From CAWDZK01 sp963726615 (GTDB lineage Bacteria; Actinomycetota; Actinomycetes; JACCUZ01): a stretch of 64,000 bases of DNA. Shown here one piece after another: positions 16,877-25,544 of this stretch; positions within the stretch are counted from its first letter, which is position 1, and the number at the start of each line of letters is the position of its first letter. The stretch spans positions 372,001-436,000 of the forward strand of contig CAVSCX010000011.1 of assembly GCA_963726615.1 (NCBI GenBank), written 5' to 3'. Under the pieces are notes generated by a model. It searched no databases. It worked only from the letters and a program-made list of their open reading frames with translations, and had not been told where the DNA came from. The position numbers and the translations under genes are program-made.

Positions 16877-18135
16877 GGGGTGACGTTCCCGGCGCTGGGA
16901 ACTCCCGGCCCGAGATCCGGAAGAAGGTGTCCCATCCGGTCCCGCTTGGTCCGCAGGTACTCGATGTTCTCCGGCGTCGGGTGCGAGGCCAGCGGCACCT
17001 GCTCGACCACGGTGAGCCCCTGCTCCTCGACCCCGGACACCTTGGCCGGGTTGTTCGTCAGCAGCCGCAGCGACGACACCCCGAGGTCACCGAGGATCTG
17101 CGCGCCGACGTTGAAGTCCCGCGCGTCGGCAGGCAGCCCGAGGTCGAGGTTGGCGTCCACGGTGTCCCGGCCGTCGTCCTGCAGGCCGTACGCCGCCACC
17201 TTGTGCAGCAACCCGATGCCCCGTCCCTCGTGGCCGCGGAGGTACACCACGACGCCGCGGCCCTCGTCGGCGACAGTCCGCAGGGCGACATCAAGCTGTG
17301 GCCCGCAGTCGCAGCGCAAAGAGCCCAGCACGTCGCCGGTGAGGCACTCCGAGTGCAGCCGGACCAGCACCTTCGTACCGGTACCGATCTCGCCCCGGAC
17401 GAGCGCCAGATGCTCGGTGCCGTCGACCGCGCTCCGGTAGCCGACAACCCGGAACTCGCCGTACCTCGTGGGCAGGTGCGCCTCGGCCACCCGTTCGACC
17501 AGCGCCTCGGTCCGCCGCCGGTAGGTCACCAGGTCGGCGATCGACACCAGCGACAGCCCGTGCTCGTCGGCGAACTCGCGCAACCGCGGCAGCCGGGCCA
17601 TCGACCCGTCGTCGTCCACGACCTCGGCGATCACGCCGGCCGGAGTCAGCCCCGCCAGCCTGGTCATGTCCACAGCGGCCTCGGTGTGGCCGATGCGCTG
17701 CAGCACGCCGCCCTCGACCGCCCGAAGCGGGAACACGTGTCCGGGCCGGGTCAGCTCGTACGGCTCGGTGGCCGAGTCGACCAGCACCCGCACGGTGCGG
17801 GCCCGGTCCGCGGCCGAGATGCCGGTGGCGATGCCGTCCCGGGCGTCGACCGAGACGGCGTACGCCGTGCGCTTGCGGTCCTCGTTCACCGCCGTCATGG
17901 GTGGCAGCCGGAGCCGCTCGAGCTCGGCGCCCTCCATCGGGACGCAGACCACACCGGAGGAGTGCCGCACGAGGAACGCCATCAGCTCAGGCGTCACCTT
18001 GGAGGCGGCGACCAGGAGGTCGCCCTCGTTCTCCCGGTCCTCGTCGTCGACGACCACGACCGCCTTGCCCGCGGCCAGGTCGGCGACCCCTCGCTCGATC
18101 GGGTCCAGCCGGACGCCGGCCGCAGGGCCGGTCAT
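16873..18135 (-). CDS. ribBA: Bifunctional 3,4-dihydroxy-2-butanone-4-phosphate synthase / GTP cyclohydrolase II
   Basis: Supplies both riboflavin precursors. Residues about 8-205 are the DHBP synthase (DDEDRENEGDLLVAASKV, RHSSGVVCVP, HTEAAVDM). Residues about 210-410 are GTP cyclohydrolase II, with zinc ligands in CLTGDVLGSLRCDCGPQ and the catalytic region YLRGHEGRGIGLLHK. The ATG at 18135 overlaps the ribM stop; the frame upstream of it is only antisense-like extension. 420 residues is the family length. It is inside the FMN-riboswitch operon. Confidence 0.97.
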   Translation of the reverse strand: MTGPAAGVRLDPIERGVADLAAGKAVVVVDDEDRENEGDLLVAASKVTPELMAFLVRHSSGVVCVPMEGAELERLRLPPMTAVNEDRKRTAYAVSVDARDGIATGISAADRARTVRVLVDSATEPYELTRPGHVFPLRAVEGGVLQRIGHTEAAVDMTRLAGLTPAGVIAEVVDDDGSMARLPRLREFADEHGLSLVSIADLVTYRRRTEALVERVAEAHLPTRYGEFRVVGYRSAVDGTEHLALVRGEIGTGTKVLVRLHSECLTGDVLGSLRCDCGPQLDVALRTVADEGRGVVVYLRGHEGRGIGLLHKVAAYGLQDDGRDTVDANLDLGLPADARDFNVGAQILGDLGVSSLRLLTNNPAKVSGVEEQGLTVVEQVPLASHPTPENIEYLRTKRDRMGHLLPDLGPGVPSAGNVTP

Positions 18136-18845
18136 GCCGGCACCTCGTCGGGCCGCGGCGCCGCCGAACCGAGCGGCTCCACCTCGCTGCGGGCGATCCG
18201 CAGCCACGTCACGAAGCCCCACACGACGAAACCGCCGTAGACCGCGTAGAGGACAGCCGAGGGGTAGAAGCGCGAGTGCAGCAGCAGCGGGACGCCGACC
18301 AGGTCGACCGCGATCCAGCACAGCCAGAAGTCGACCCAGCCGCGGGCCATCGCGTAGGTGGCGACGATGGAACCGACGAAGATCCAAGCGTCGGCGAGGT
18401 AGAACCACCAGGCGGCCGGGAAGCCCGCACCGATCGCCCGGAACGCGAGGTAGCACACGGCGACCCCGACGCCGGCGATGGCGAGGAAGCCTGCGCGCTC
18501 GCGTCCCGTCGCCCAGCGGGGCACGACGGCGGGCGCTCCGTCGCCCCGCAGCCGGTTCTGCCGCCAGCGGGTCCAGCCGTAGACCGAGACGAGCACGAAG
18601 AACACCTGCCGGCCGGCCTGGCCGTAGAGCGGGCTGCCGCCGTGGTCACCCCCGGTGGCGGTGAACAGGAAGACCGTGAACAGCAGGACGTTGCCCACGA
18701 TGCCGACCGGCCAGGCCCAGACCTGCCGTCGCATGCCGCCGATCGCCGAGGCGAGGCCGAAGGCGTTGCCGACGATCTCCCGCCAGGTGATGTCGGCACC
18801 GCCGATGGTCAGGTGCGCCTCGTAGAGGTCGGTGAAGAGGTTCAT
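18132..18845 (-). CDS. ribM: PnuC-family riboflavin transporter (RibM/PnuX-like)
   Basis: A 237-residue membrane protein of the PnuC fold with about seven or eight hydrophobic segments. The family motifs W-PVGIVGNVLLFTVF and YGWTRWRQNR are present, as is LADAWIFVGSIVATYAMARGW. PnuC proteins carry nicotinamide riboside, but homologues embedded in FMN-controlled rib operons of actinomycetes (RibM) carry riboflavin. The position between ribE and ribBA makes that assignment likely here. It overlaps both neighbours by 4 nt. Confidence 0.85.
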   Translation of the reverse strand: MNLFTDLYEAHLTIGGADITWREIVGNAFGLASAIGGMRRQVWAWPVGIVGNVLLFTVFLFTATGGDHGGSPLYGQAGRQVFFVLVSVYGWTRWRQNRLRGDGAPAVVPRWATGRERAGFLAIAGVGVAVCYLAFRAIGAGFPAAWWFYLADAWIFVGSIVATYAMARGWVDFWLCWIAVDLVGVPLLLHSRFYPSAVLYAVYGGFVVWGFVTWLRIARSEVEPLGSAAPRPDEVPA

Positions 18846-19471
18846 GCGGGGTCCTCCGGCAGCATGGGGACGGGCATCTGGGGGGTCGGCGGCAGCAGCC
18901 GTTCGACGTACTTGGCCACGACGTCGACCTCGAGGTTGACCGGCTCGCCGACCTGTTTGCGGCCGAGGGTGGTGAGCGCGAGGGTCGTCGGGATCAGGCT
19001 GACGGTGAACGAGCCGTCGACGACCGAGGCGACGGTCAGCGACACCCCGTCGACAGTGATCGAGCCCTTGAGCACGACGTAGCGGGCGAGGTCACCGGGC
19101 AGGGAGACCCGCACGACCTCCCAGTGCTCCGACCGCTCACGGGTCAGGATCCGGCCGGTGCCGTCCACGTGCCCCTGGACCAGGTGCCCTCCGAGCCGGC
19201 CGTCGAGGCGGACCGGGCGCTCGAGGTTGACCGGGTCACCGACCGCGAGGGCGCCGAGGCAGCTGCGGTCCAGCGTCTCGCGCATGACGTCGGCGGTGAA
19301 GCCGTCGCCGCCCGCGGTGACGACGGTGAGGCAGACGCCGTTGACCGCGATCGAGTCGCCGTGCCGCGCGTCGGCCTCGACGACCGGCCCGCGCACCGTC
19401 AACCGGACGCTGTCCCCGAGGTCCGTGAGAGCGACCACGGCGCCGAGCTCCTCGACGATGCCGGTGAACAT
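18842..19471 (-). CDS. ribE: Riboflavin synthase, alpha chain
   Basis: Dismutates two lumazine molecules to riboflavin and the pyrimidine. The start MFTGIVEELG is the invariant RibE N-terminus. Two homologous lumazine-binding barrels follow (about residues 1-95 and 96-200), each with a GxS/SIAVNGVCLTV or SITVDGVSLTV motif. It has 209 residues. TGATG overlap with ribD. Short hydrophobic tail PTPQMPVPML. Confidence 0.96.
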   Translation of the reverse strand: MFTGIVEELGAVVALTDLGDSVRLTVRGPVVEADARHGDSIAVNGVCLTVVTAGGDGFTADVMRETLDRSCLGALAVGDPVNLERPVRLDGRLGGHLVQGHVDGTGRILTRERSEHWEVVRVSLPGDLARYVVLKGSITVDGVSLTVASVVDGSFTVSLIPTTLALTTLGRKQVGEPVNLEVDVVAKYVERLLPPTPQMPVPMLPEDPA

Positions 19472-20556
19472 CAGGCGCCTACCTCGGGGGCACGACGTGG
19501 CCGCGCCACGACCTTCACGTCCGGGCCGCACCGGCCGACGTCCAGCACCTCGAGGGCGACCGCGTCGACCAGGGTGCCGATGCCGGTGCCGGCCAGCGAC
19601 GGGACACCGGCCCCGAGCAGCGTGGGCGCCAGGTAGGCGACAACGCGGTCGACCAGGCCGGCCCGGAGGAACGCGCCGGCCAGCGTCGGGCCTCCTTCGA
19701 GCAGCGCGTAGCCGCAGCCCTTGCCGTTCATCGCCGTCATCAGCGCGGCCAGGTCGAGATGACCGTCCCGGCCCCGCCCCAGCTCGGCCGCGGTGGCCAG
19801 CCAGCTCGGCGCGGACGCGTCCAGCACCCGCGCGCCGGGCGGCGTGCGGCCGTGGGTGTCGACCACGACCCGCAGAGGCTGCTCCCCCGCCAGGTGGCCC
19901 TCGTCGTCCCGGACCGTCAGCGCCGGGTCGTCGGCCAGCACCGTGCCGACGCCCGCCAGGATGCTGTCGACCTCGGCCCGCAGCCGGTGCGCATCGGCCC
20001 GGGACTCCGCCGAGGAGATCCACCGGCTGGTGCCGTCGGCCGCGGCGACCCGCCCGTCCAGGGTCGAGGCCACCTTCCAGACGACGAACGGCCGGCGCCG
20101 GCGTACGCCGGTCAGCCAGCGCTCGTTCGCTGCCTCGGCCTCGGCGGCGAGCAGCCCCCCGGCTACCTCGACGCCGGCGGCCTGCAGCACCGCGGCACCG
20201 CCGGCGGCGGCCGGGTGCGGGTCGGCGACGGCGTAGACCACCCGGGCGACACCGGCGGCCAGGAGCGCCTCGGTGCACGGGCCGGTGCGTCCGGTGTGGG
20301 CGCACGGCTCGAGCGTGACGACGGCCGTGCCGCCCCGGGCCCGGTCACCGGCCGCGGCCAGCGCGACCACTTCCGCGTGCGGCCCGCCGGCGTACTCGTG
20401 CCGGGCCTCCCCCACCACCGCGCCGGCTGCGTCGAGCAGCACCGCCCCGACGTTCGGGTTCGGGTGGCTTGCCTCGCCTCCCATGGCCGAGAGCGCCACG
20501 GCACGGTGCATCGCCGCGGTCTCGCGTGCCGCGCGCGTATCGGTCGGGCCGTCCAC
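19471..20556 (-). CDS. ribD: Bifunctional diaminohydroxyphosphoribosylaminopyrimidine deaminase / reductase
   Basis: Carries out the second and third steps of the pyrimidine branch. The deaminase domain (about residues 10-135) has the zinc motif HAEVVAL...PCAHTGRTGPC. The reductase domain (about 140-355) has the NADPH-binding DFR-like fold (WKVASTLDGRVAAADGTSRW, ILAGVGTVLADDP, LLEGGPTLAGAFLRAGLVD). GTG at 20556 is chosen because GGAG lies 8 nt before it; the longer frame would run into the riboswitch. It is the first gene of the rib operon. Confidence 0.95.
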   Translation of the reverse strand: MDGPTDTRAARETAAMHRAVALSAMGGEASHPNPNVGAVLLDAAGAVVGEARHEYAGGPHAEVVALAAAGDRARGGTAVVTLEPCAHTGRTGPCTEALLAAGVARVVYAVADPHPAAAGGAAVLQAAGVEVAGGLLAAEAEAANERWLTGVRRRRPFVVWKVASTLDGRVAAADGTSRWISSAESRADAHRLRAEVDSILAGVGTVLADDPALTVRDDEGHLAGEQPLRVVVDTHGRTPPGARVLDASAPSWLATAAELGRGRDGHLDLAALMTAMNGKGCGYALLEGGPTLAGAFLRAGLVDRVVAYLAPTLLGAGVPSLAGTGIGTLVDAVALEVLDVGRCGPDVKVVARPRRAPEVGA

Positions 20557-20685
20557 CGGTGCTCCAGCTCCCACGGTCGGGGCGAGCTCCGGGATGTGCC
20601 GGGATGCCGGCGTCGGATGCGGACGGCACCCACGGTTGACCGGCTGCTGCGCAGCCCGCACCGCGGCGTCGTCGACACCCGGCGT

Positions 20686-20827
20686 GCTGCCTCCCATCCG
20701 GACTGTCACCGTCGGTCCCGGAGTTCCACCGGGTCAACCGGCCCTGCCGGCCACCTGGCGGGTGGTCGAACCGGGCGCGGGTCGCGGACTGTCACCGCCG
20801 GTTCGGAGTTGCACCGACCCCGGAGCA
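20686..20827 (-). promoter_or_regulatory. FMN riboswitch (RFN element) controlling ribD-ribE-ribM-ribBA-ribH
   Basis: On the minus strand the conserved RFN blocks occur in order: GGGGTCGGTGCAACTCCGAA, ACCGGCGGTGACAGTCCGCG, ACCCGCG, a variable loop, GGTTGACCCGGTGGAACTCC, GGGACCGACGGTGACAGTCC and GGATGGGAGGCAGCA. It ends about 130 nt before the ribD start, leaving room for an expression platform. FMN binding normally reduces expression of the downstream operon. The riboflavin transporter and biosynthetic genes share this control. Confidence 0.97.
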
Positions 20828-20979
20828 CGCTGTGCGTCGATTCTGCTTGCCCGCCCAGTGTGCCACGGGGGTGGTGCATCCGGTGCTGCCGCAGGCGGGG
20901 AAGACTCAGGAGATCCGCTCCGGGGCCCCACGTCGCCTGCGGATGGGACCGACGACCCGCTCGGAGGAGAGGTGGCAGG

Positions 20980-21624
20980 ATGCTGACCGTGGCGCCCCCC
21001 ACCTCGCGGGGACGACCCGCACCTGCCGAGGGAGGGCCGCTCGTGACCGGTGGCTCGCGCGTGCGCCGCGCCCCGGACGAGCGGGACGTCGAGCTCGAGG
21101 AGTCCTTCCAGTCAGGCGACGAGGCGGCCTTGGCCGCCGCGTACACGAGATGGTCGGCCCTGGTGTTCACCGTCGCCCTGCGCACCCTGGGTGACCGGGA
21201 CGATGCCGAGGACGTGACCCAGCAGGTCTTCGTCGCCGCCTGGCGGGGTCGGGCCGGCTTCAAGCCGGCGTCGGGGAGCCTGCCGGGCTGGCTGCTGGGC
21301 ATCACCCGAAACAAGGTCGCCGACCGATGGGCGGCGCGAGACCGGGAGCGCAAGCAGGCCGACGCCGCAGCCCTGGTCGCCAGGGTCGACCCGGCACCGT
21401 CCCCCGCCGACACGATCGCGACCCGGGTCCTGCTCGCCGATGAGCTGGAGCGGCTGGACGAGCCGGCTCGCCGGATCATCCGGCTGGCCTTCTACGACGA
21501 CCTCACCCACACGCAGATCGCCAGCCTGCTGAGCATGCCGCTCGGCACCGTGAAGAGCCATATCCGCCGCTCACTGGGGCGGCTCCGACTGAGGCTGGAG
21601 GTGGACGATGCCTCCGGCCGATGA
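20980..21624 (+). CDS. ECF-subfamily RNA polymerase sigma factor
   Basis: A 214-residue ECF sigma factor. Region 2 runs about residues 40-110, with DRDDAEDVTQQVFVAAWRG in the core. Region 4 is at about 150-205, with LTHTQIASLLSMPLGTVKSH as helix-turn-helix. The ATG at 20980 follows AGGAGAGG; an internal GTG (21044) is a possible alternative and would remove a Pro-rich leader. The last 17 nt overlap the anti-sigma gene, indicating coupled synthesis. The pair interrupts the common rpe-ribD adjacency. It resembles SigK-type factors, but the regulon is unknown. Confidence 0.9.
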   Translation: MLTVAPPTSRGRPAPAEGGPLVTGGSRVRRAPDERDVELEESFQSGDEAALAAAYTRWSALVFTVALRTLGDRDDAEDVTQQVFVAAWRGRAGFKPASGSLPGWLLGITRNKVADRWAARDRERKQADAAALVARVDPAPSPADTIATRVLLADELERLDEPARRIIRLAFYDDLTHTQIASLLSMPLGTVKSHIRRSLGRLRLRLEVDDASGR

Positions 21625-22372
21625 GCACGTCCACCCCGACGACCTCGCCCTGGTCGCCCTCGGCGAGCACCCGGACGGCCAGGACGACGCGCACCTGGCG
21701 CGGTGCGCGCAGTGCCAGACCGAGGTCGACCAGCTGCGGGCGGTGGTGGCGACCGCCCGGACGGTCACACCGGAGGACGTCCCGCAGCAGCCGTCGCCGC
21801 GGGTCTGGGACGCGATCGTCGCCGAGCTCGGTCTGGACCCGACCGGCACGCCTGGCGGGGCCTCGGCCGCCTCGGCGGCCTCGGACGAGGCGACCGCAGC
21901 CGTGATCCCGCTGGCGCGGGCCCGGCGGCGCACGATGCTTTTCGCCGCCGCCGCGGCCGTCGCAGGCCTGGTGGCGGGATCGGCCGTCACCGGCCTTGTC
22001 GTGTCCGGCGGAGACGACGACGGCCCCCGCGGCACCGTCGTCGCCAGCACCCGCCTGGCTGCCCTCCCGGAACACGAGGGCAGCGGCGACGCCGAGGTGC
22101 TCGGCGTGGGCACCGGCCGGATCCTCGAGCTGGACGTGTCCGGGCTGAGCAAGGGCGCCGGCTTCTACGAGGTGTGGCTGCTCGGCGACGGCGGCAAGCG
22201 ACTGGTGGCGCTCGGGGTGATCGACCCGGCCCAGGGCCCGACCGCCCGCTTCCCGCTGCCTGCGGACCTCGACCTGTCCCAGTACCCCATCGTCGACATC
22301 TCGCTGGAACCCGCCGACGGTGACCCGGCCCATTCCGGCGACAGCATCGTCCGCGGGGTCCTGGAGGGCTGA
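21608..22372 (+). CDS. RskA-type anti-sigma factor, membrane-anchored
   Basis: A 254-residue anti-sigma factor. The cytoplasmic zinc-type anti-sigma domain (residues 5-60) has HVHPDDLALVAL and H-x3-C-x2-C (HLARCAQC). One membrane segment lies at about residues 105-125. The extracytoplasmic domain (about 135-254) is of the RskA type (GAGFYEVWLLGDGGKRLVALGVI, then YPIVDISLEPADGDPAHSGDSIV). In such systems regulated proteolysis of the anti-sigma protein releases the sigma factor. It overlaps the sigma gene. Confidence 0.9.
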   Translation: MPPADEHVHPDDLALVALGEHPDGQDDAHLARCAQCQTEVDQLRAVVATARTVTPEDVPQQPSPRVWDAIVAELGLDPTGTPGGASAASAASDEATAAVIPLARARRRTMLFAAAAAVAGLVAGSAVTGLVVSGGDDDGPRGTVVASTRLAALPEHEGSGDAEVLGVGTGRILELDVSGLSKGAGFYEVWLLGDGGKRLVALGVIDPAQGPTARFPLPADLDLSQYPIVDISLEPADGDPAHSGDSIVRGVLEG

Positions 22373-22392
22373 GCCCCGCCCCCGCACCGAGT

Positions 22393-22453
22393 GGCGCGTC
22401 GTGGCCTGCGCCGAGCCTCGGACGGAGCTGCTCCGACGAGACCCCTACGCGCC
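22393..22453. terminator. Imperfect long inverted repeat between convergent genes
   Basis: Outer arms GGCGCGT and ACGCGCC enclose further partial pairing and an inner GGAG-CTG-CTCC hairpin. It lies in the 89-bp gap between the convergent ends of the anti-sigma gene and rpe, the right place for a two-way terminator. There is no U-tract. Confidence 0.4.
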
Positions 22454-22461
22454 GGTCATTC

Positions 22462-23157
22462 TCAGGACGCCCCGCCGGGCGCCCACCACGACGCCGCGGT
22501 GGCCGACTCGGCCGCGGCGCGCAGCCCATGAACAGCTGCGACCGCGTCGTCGGCGCCGTAGACCGCGGACCCGGCGACGAAGACGTCGGCGCCGGCCTCG
22601 GCGCAGCGCGCGATCGTGTCGTCGGCCACGCCACCGTCGACCTGGACCCACAGGTCGAGGTCGCGGCCCTTGACCAGCTCGCGGGCGGCCCGGACCTTCG
22701 GCAGCACCAGGTCGAGGAACGCCTGGCCGCCGAAACCCGGCTCCACGGTCATCAGCAGGAGCATGTCCAGCTCGGGCAGCAGCTCGGCGTACGGCTCGAC
22801 CGGCGTGGCCGGGCGCAGCGCCATCCCGGCGCGAACGCCGGCACCGCGCAGCTCGCGGGCCAGCTTGACCGGGGCGGTCGCCGCCTCGACGTGGAAGGTG
22901 ACGCTTCCGGCGCCCGCCTCGGCGTAGTGCGGGGCCCAGCGGTTGGCGTCCTCGATCATCAGGTGCACGTCCAGCGGCAGCGCGCTGACCGCCGCCAGGC
23001 GCTCGACGACAGGCAGCCCGAGGGTGAGGTTGGGCACGAAGTGGTTGTCCATCACGTCGACGTGGACCCAGTCGGCTGCCGGGGCGACCCTGGCCACCTC
23101 ACCGGCCAGGTCGGTGAAGTCGGCCGCGAGGATGCTCGGGGAGATCTGCACGCCCAT
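22462..23157 (-). CDS. rpe: Ribulose-phosphate 3-epimerase
   Basis: Interconverts ribulose 5-phosphate and xylulose 5-phosphate in the pentose phosphate pathway. It is a 231-residue TIM barrel. The metal and catalytic residues are in SILAADFTDLAGEV, HVDVMDNHFVPNLTLG, HLMIEDANRW, TVEPGFGGQAFLD and WVQVDGGVADDTIA. ATG start at 23157. It is last in the def-fmt-rsmB-rpe run and directly precedes the riboflavin region. Confidence 0.96.
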   Translation of the reverse strand: MGVQISPSILAADFTDLAGEVARVAPAADWVHVDVMDNHFVPNLTLGLPVVERLAAVSALPLDVHLMIEDANRWAPHYAEAGAGSVTFHVEAATAPVKLARELRGAGVRAGMALRPATPVEPYAELLPELDMLLLMTVEPGFGGQAFLDLVLPKVRAARELVKGRDLDLWVQVDGGVADDTIARCAEAGADVFVAGSAVYGADDAVAAVHGLRAAAESATAASWWAPGGAS

Positions 23158-23187
23158 GCGCCGAGACTAGTGCCGGGCAGCCGCCGC

Positions 23188-24594
23188 TCAGGTGCGCCGC
23201 AGGAGCGCGAGGTACATCGCGTCGGTGCCGTGCCGGTGCGGCCACAGCTGGACGTCCGGCCCGTCGCCGAGGTCGGGGAGCCCCGGGAGCAGGGGCCGGG
23301 AGTCCACCCGTTCCACCCCGGACCGGCGGCGCAGGACGTCGGTGACGACGGTGCCGGTCTCGGCCAGGTGCGGGGAGCAGGTGACGTAGGCCACCAGACC
23401 GCCCGGCCGGACCGCGTCCAGGCCGGCGCCCAGCAGGTCGCGCTGCAGGGTCGCCAGCGCCGGGACGTCCTCGGGGGTGCGGCGCCACCTGGCCTCGGGC
23501 CGGCGCCGCAGCGCCCCCAGACCGGTGCACGGGGCGTCGACCAGGACGCGGTCGAAGGCACCCGGGGCCCACCCCGGTCGCCGGCCATCGGCGACGACGA
23601 CGTCCCCGGTGCCGCCGAGTGCCTGGCCGACGAGCCGGGCCCGGTGCGGGGCCAGCTCGGCGGCGAGCAGCCGGGCCCCGCGGTCGAGCGCGAGGCCGCC
23701 GAGCAGGGCGGCCTTTCCGCCGGGCCCGGCGCACAGGTCCAGCCAGCGGGCGTCCGGCCCGTCGAGCGGGGCCGCGGCGAGGGCGAGCGCGACCAGCTGG
23801 CTGCCCTCGTCCTGCACCCCGGCCCGCCCGTCGCGCACGGCCGGGATGCCCCCCGGGTCGCCGCCGGGCAGCACCGCGGCGTACGGCGACCAGCGCCCCG
23901 GTTCCGCTCCGGCGGCCACCAGGTCCTCGACCGAGCCGCGCCCCGGCCGCGCGACCAGGGTGACCTGCGCTGCGGCGTTGTCGGCCGCCAGCAGCGCGGC
24001 GGTCTCCGTCAGGTCGCCGCCGAGCGCGTCGTGCAGCGCGGACACGACCCAGCGCGGGTGCGAGTGCACGACGGCCAGGTGGCCGAGCGGGTCCGTGCCG
24101 GCCGCGGGGGCCACCTGGTCGAGCCAGGCCGCCATGTCCCGGCTGCCGACCTTGCGCAGCACGGCGTTGACGAAGGAGGCGCGCCCCTCGCCGACCACGG
24201 CCCTGGCCAGCTCGACGGTGGCCCCGACCGCGGCGTGCGCCGGGACCCGCATCGCGAGCAGCTGGTGGGTCCCCAACCGCAGGAGGTCAAGGACCGGCGG
24301 GTCGACCTCGCCCAGCGGGCGGTCGACGCAGGCTCCCAGCACGGCGTCGTAGCTGCCGCGGCCACGCAGCGCGCCGTAGGAGAGCTCGGTCGCGAAGGCG
24401 GCGTCCCGGCCCTCGACCCCGCGCTCACGCAGCAGACCCGGCAGCGTGAGGTTGGCGTAGGCGTCCCGCTCGTCGACGGCCCGCAGCAGGTCGAACGCGA
24501 TCCTGCGTGGTACGTCGGGCGCCGGCTTGCCCCGCCGCGTCGGGGGCCGACGTCGCGCCGGGGGGCGGGCGGACCGGGGCGCGTCGCCGGTCAC
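23188..24594 (-). CDS. rsmB: 16S rRNA (cytosine(967)-C(5))-methyltransferase, RsmB/Fmu family
   Basis: Methylates a cytosine in the 30S subunit using S-adenosylmethionine. The N-terminal NusB-like domain (about residues 25-150) has ELSYGALRGRGSYDAVLGAC. The C-terminal Rossmann domain (about 220-465) has the SAM motif DLCAGPGGKAALLGGL and the two catalytic cysteines in VDAPCTGLGALRRRPEARW and YVTCSPHLAETGTVV. The GTG at 24594 makes a GTGA overlap with fmt and is preferred to an upstream start inside fmt. The basic N-terminus (about 25 Arg/Pro-rich residues) is extended. Confidence 0.94.
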   Translation of the reverse strand: MTGDAPRSARPPARRRPPTRRGKPAPDVPRRIAFDLLRAVDERDAYANLTLPGLLRERGVEGRDAAFATELSYGALRGRGSYDAVLGACVDRPLGEVDPPVLDLLRLGTHQLLAMRVPAHAAVGATVELARAVVGEGRASFVNAVLRKVGSRDMAAWLDQVAPAAGTDPLGHLAVVHSHPRWVVSALHDALGGDLTETAALLAADNAAAQVTLVARPGRGSVEDLVAAGAEPGRWSPYAAVLPGGDPGGIPAVRDGRAGVQDEGSQLVALALAAAPLDGPDARWLDLCAGPGGKAALLGGLALDRGARLLAAELAPHRARLVGQALGGTGDVVVADGRRPGWAPGAFDRVLVDAPCTGLGALRRRPEARWRRTPEDVPALATLQRDLLGAGLDAVRPGGLVAYVTCSPHLAETGTVVTDVLRRRSGVERVDSRPLLPGLPDLGDGPDVQLWPHRHGTDAMYLALLRRT

Positions 24595-25520
24595 GCCAGT
24601 GTCCCGCCGTCCAGGTCGCGCACGCCGCGTGCCCACGCGTCGGCGGCCATCGGCCTCTTCCCGGCCGGCCGGACCTCACCGAGCCGGACGGCGCGCCCGT
24701 CGCCGGTGCCGACGTGCACCGCCCGCCGGGACACCCGGACCTGACCGGGGTCGAGCGGCGTCTCCGGGGCGTCCGGCTCGACCGGACCGAGTCCGACCCG
24801 GTCGCCGTCCCAGGTCGTCCAGGCGCCGGGAGCCGGCGTGCAGGCGCGGACCAGCCGGTCGACGTGCCGGGCCGGCGCCGACCAGTCGACCCGGGCGTCC
24901 TCGACGGTGATCTTCGGCGCCAGGCTGACCCCCGCGGCGGGCTGTGGACGCGCCACCAGCTCGCCCGCCTCGAGGGCGTCCAGCGTCGCCACCAGCAGGC
25001 CGGCACCGGCGAGCGAGAGGCGGCCCAGCAGGTCCCCGCTGGTGTCCCGGGGCCTGACGGCCTCGGTCAGCACCGAGAGCACCGGGCCGGTGTCCAGGCC
25101 CTCCTCGAGGGTGAAGACCGAGGCGCCGGTGACGTCGTCGCCGTGCAGGACCGCGTGCTGGACCGGCGCCGCCCCCCGCCAGGCCGGCAGCAGCGAGAAG
25201 TGCAGGTTGACCCAGCCGTGCGGCGGCAGCTCGAGCAGCGACCGCGGCACCAGGCCGCCGTAGGCGACGACCGGGCAGCAGTCCGGTGCCAGTGCGGCCA
25301 GCCGTTCCCGCAGGGCCGGGTCGGACGCCTTCGGCGGCTTGAGGACCTCGACGCCGGCCTCGCCGGCGCGGACCGCGACGGGCGAGGCGACCTCGCGGCG
25401 GCCGCGGCCCGCCCGCGCGTCCGGCCGGGTGACCACCGCCACCACCTCGTGCCGCGAGCCGAGCAGCGCGGACAGCGCCGGGACGGCGACCTCGGGGGTC
25501 CCCGCGAAGACCAGCCTCAT
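24591..25520 (-). CDS. fmt: Methionyl-tRNA formyltransferase
   Basis: Formylates initiator Met-tRNA with 10-formyltetrahydrofolate. At 309 residues it is typical. The N-terminal formyl-transfer domain has MRLVFAGTPEVAVPALSAL, the catalytic LHFSLLPAWRGAAPVQHAVL and SVFTLEEGLDTGPVL. The C-terminal tRNA-binding barrel is at about 205-305. ATG start at 25520. It sits 24 bp after def, the usual coupling of deformylase and formyltransferase. Confidence 0.97.
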   Translation of the reverse strand: MRLVFAGTPEVAVPALSALLGSRHEVVAVVTRPDARAGRGRREVASPVAVRAGEAGVEVLKPPKASDPALRERLAALAPDCCPVVAYGGLVPRSLLELPPHGWVNLHFSLLPAWRGAAPVQHAVLHGDDVTGASVFTLEEGLDTGPVLSVLTEAVRPRDTSGDLLGRLSLAGAGLLVATLDALEAGELVARPQPAAGVSLAPKITVEDARVDWSAPARHVDRLVRACTPAPGAWTTWDGDRVGLGPVEPDAPETPLDPGQVRVSRRAVHVGTGDGRAVRLGEVRPAGKRPMAADAWARGVRDLDGGTLA

Positions 25521-25544
25521 CGGCGGTGGTCGGGCGTGCGCCCG

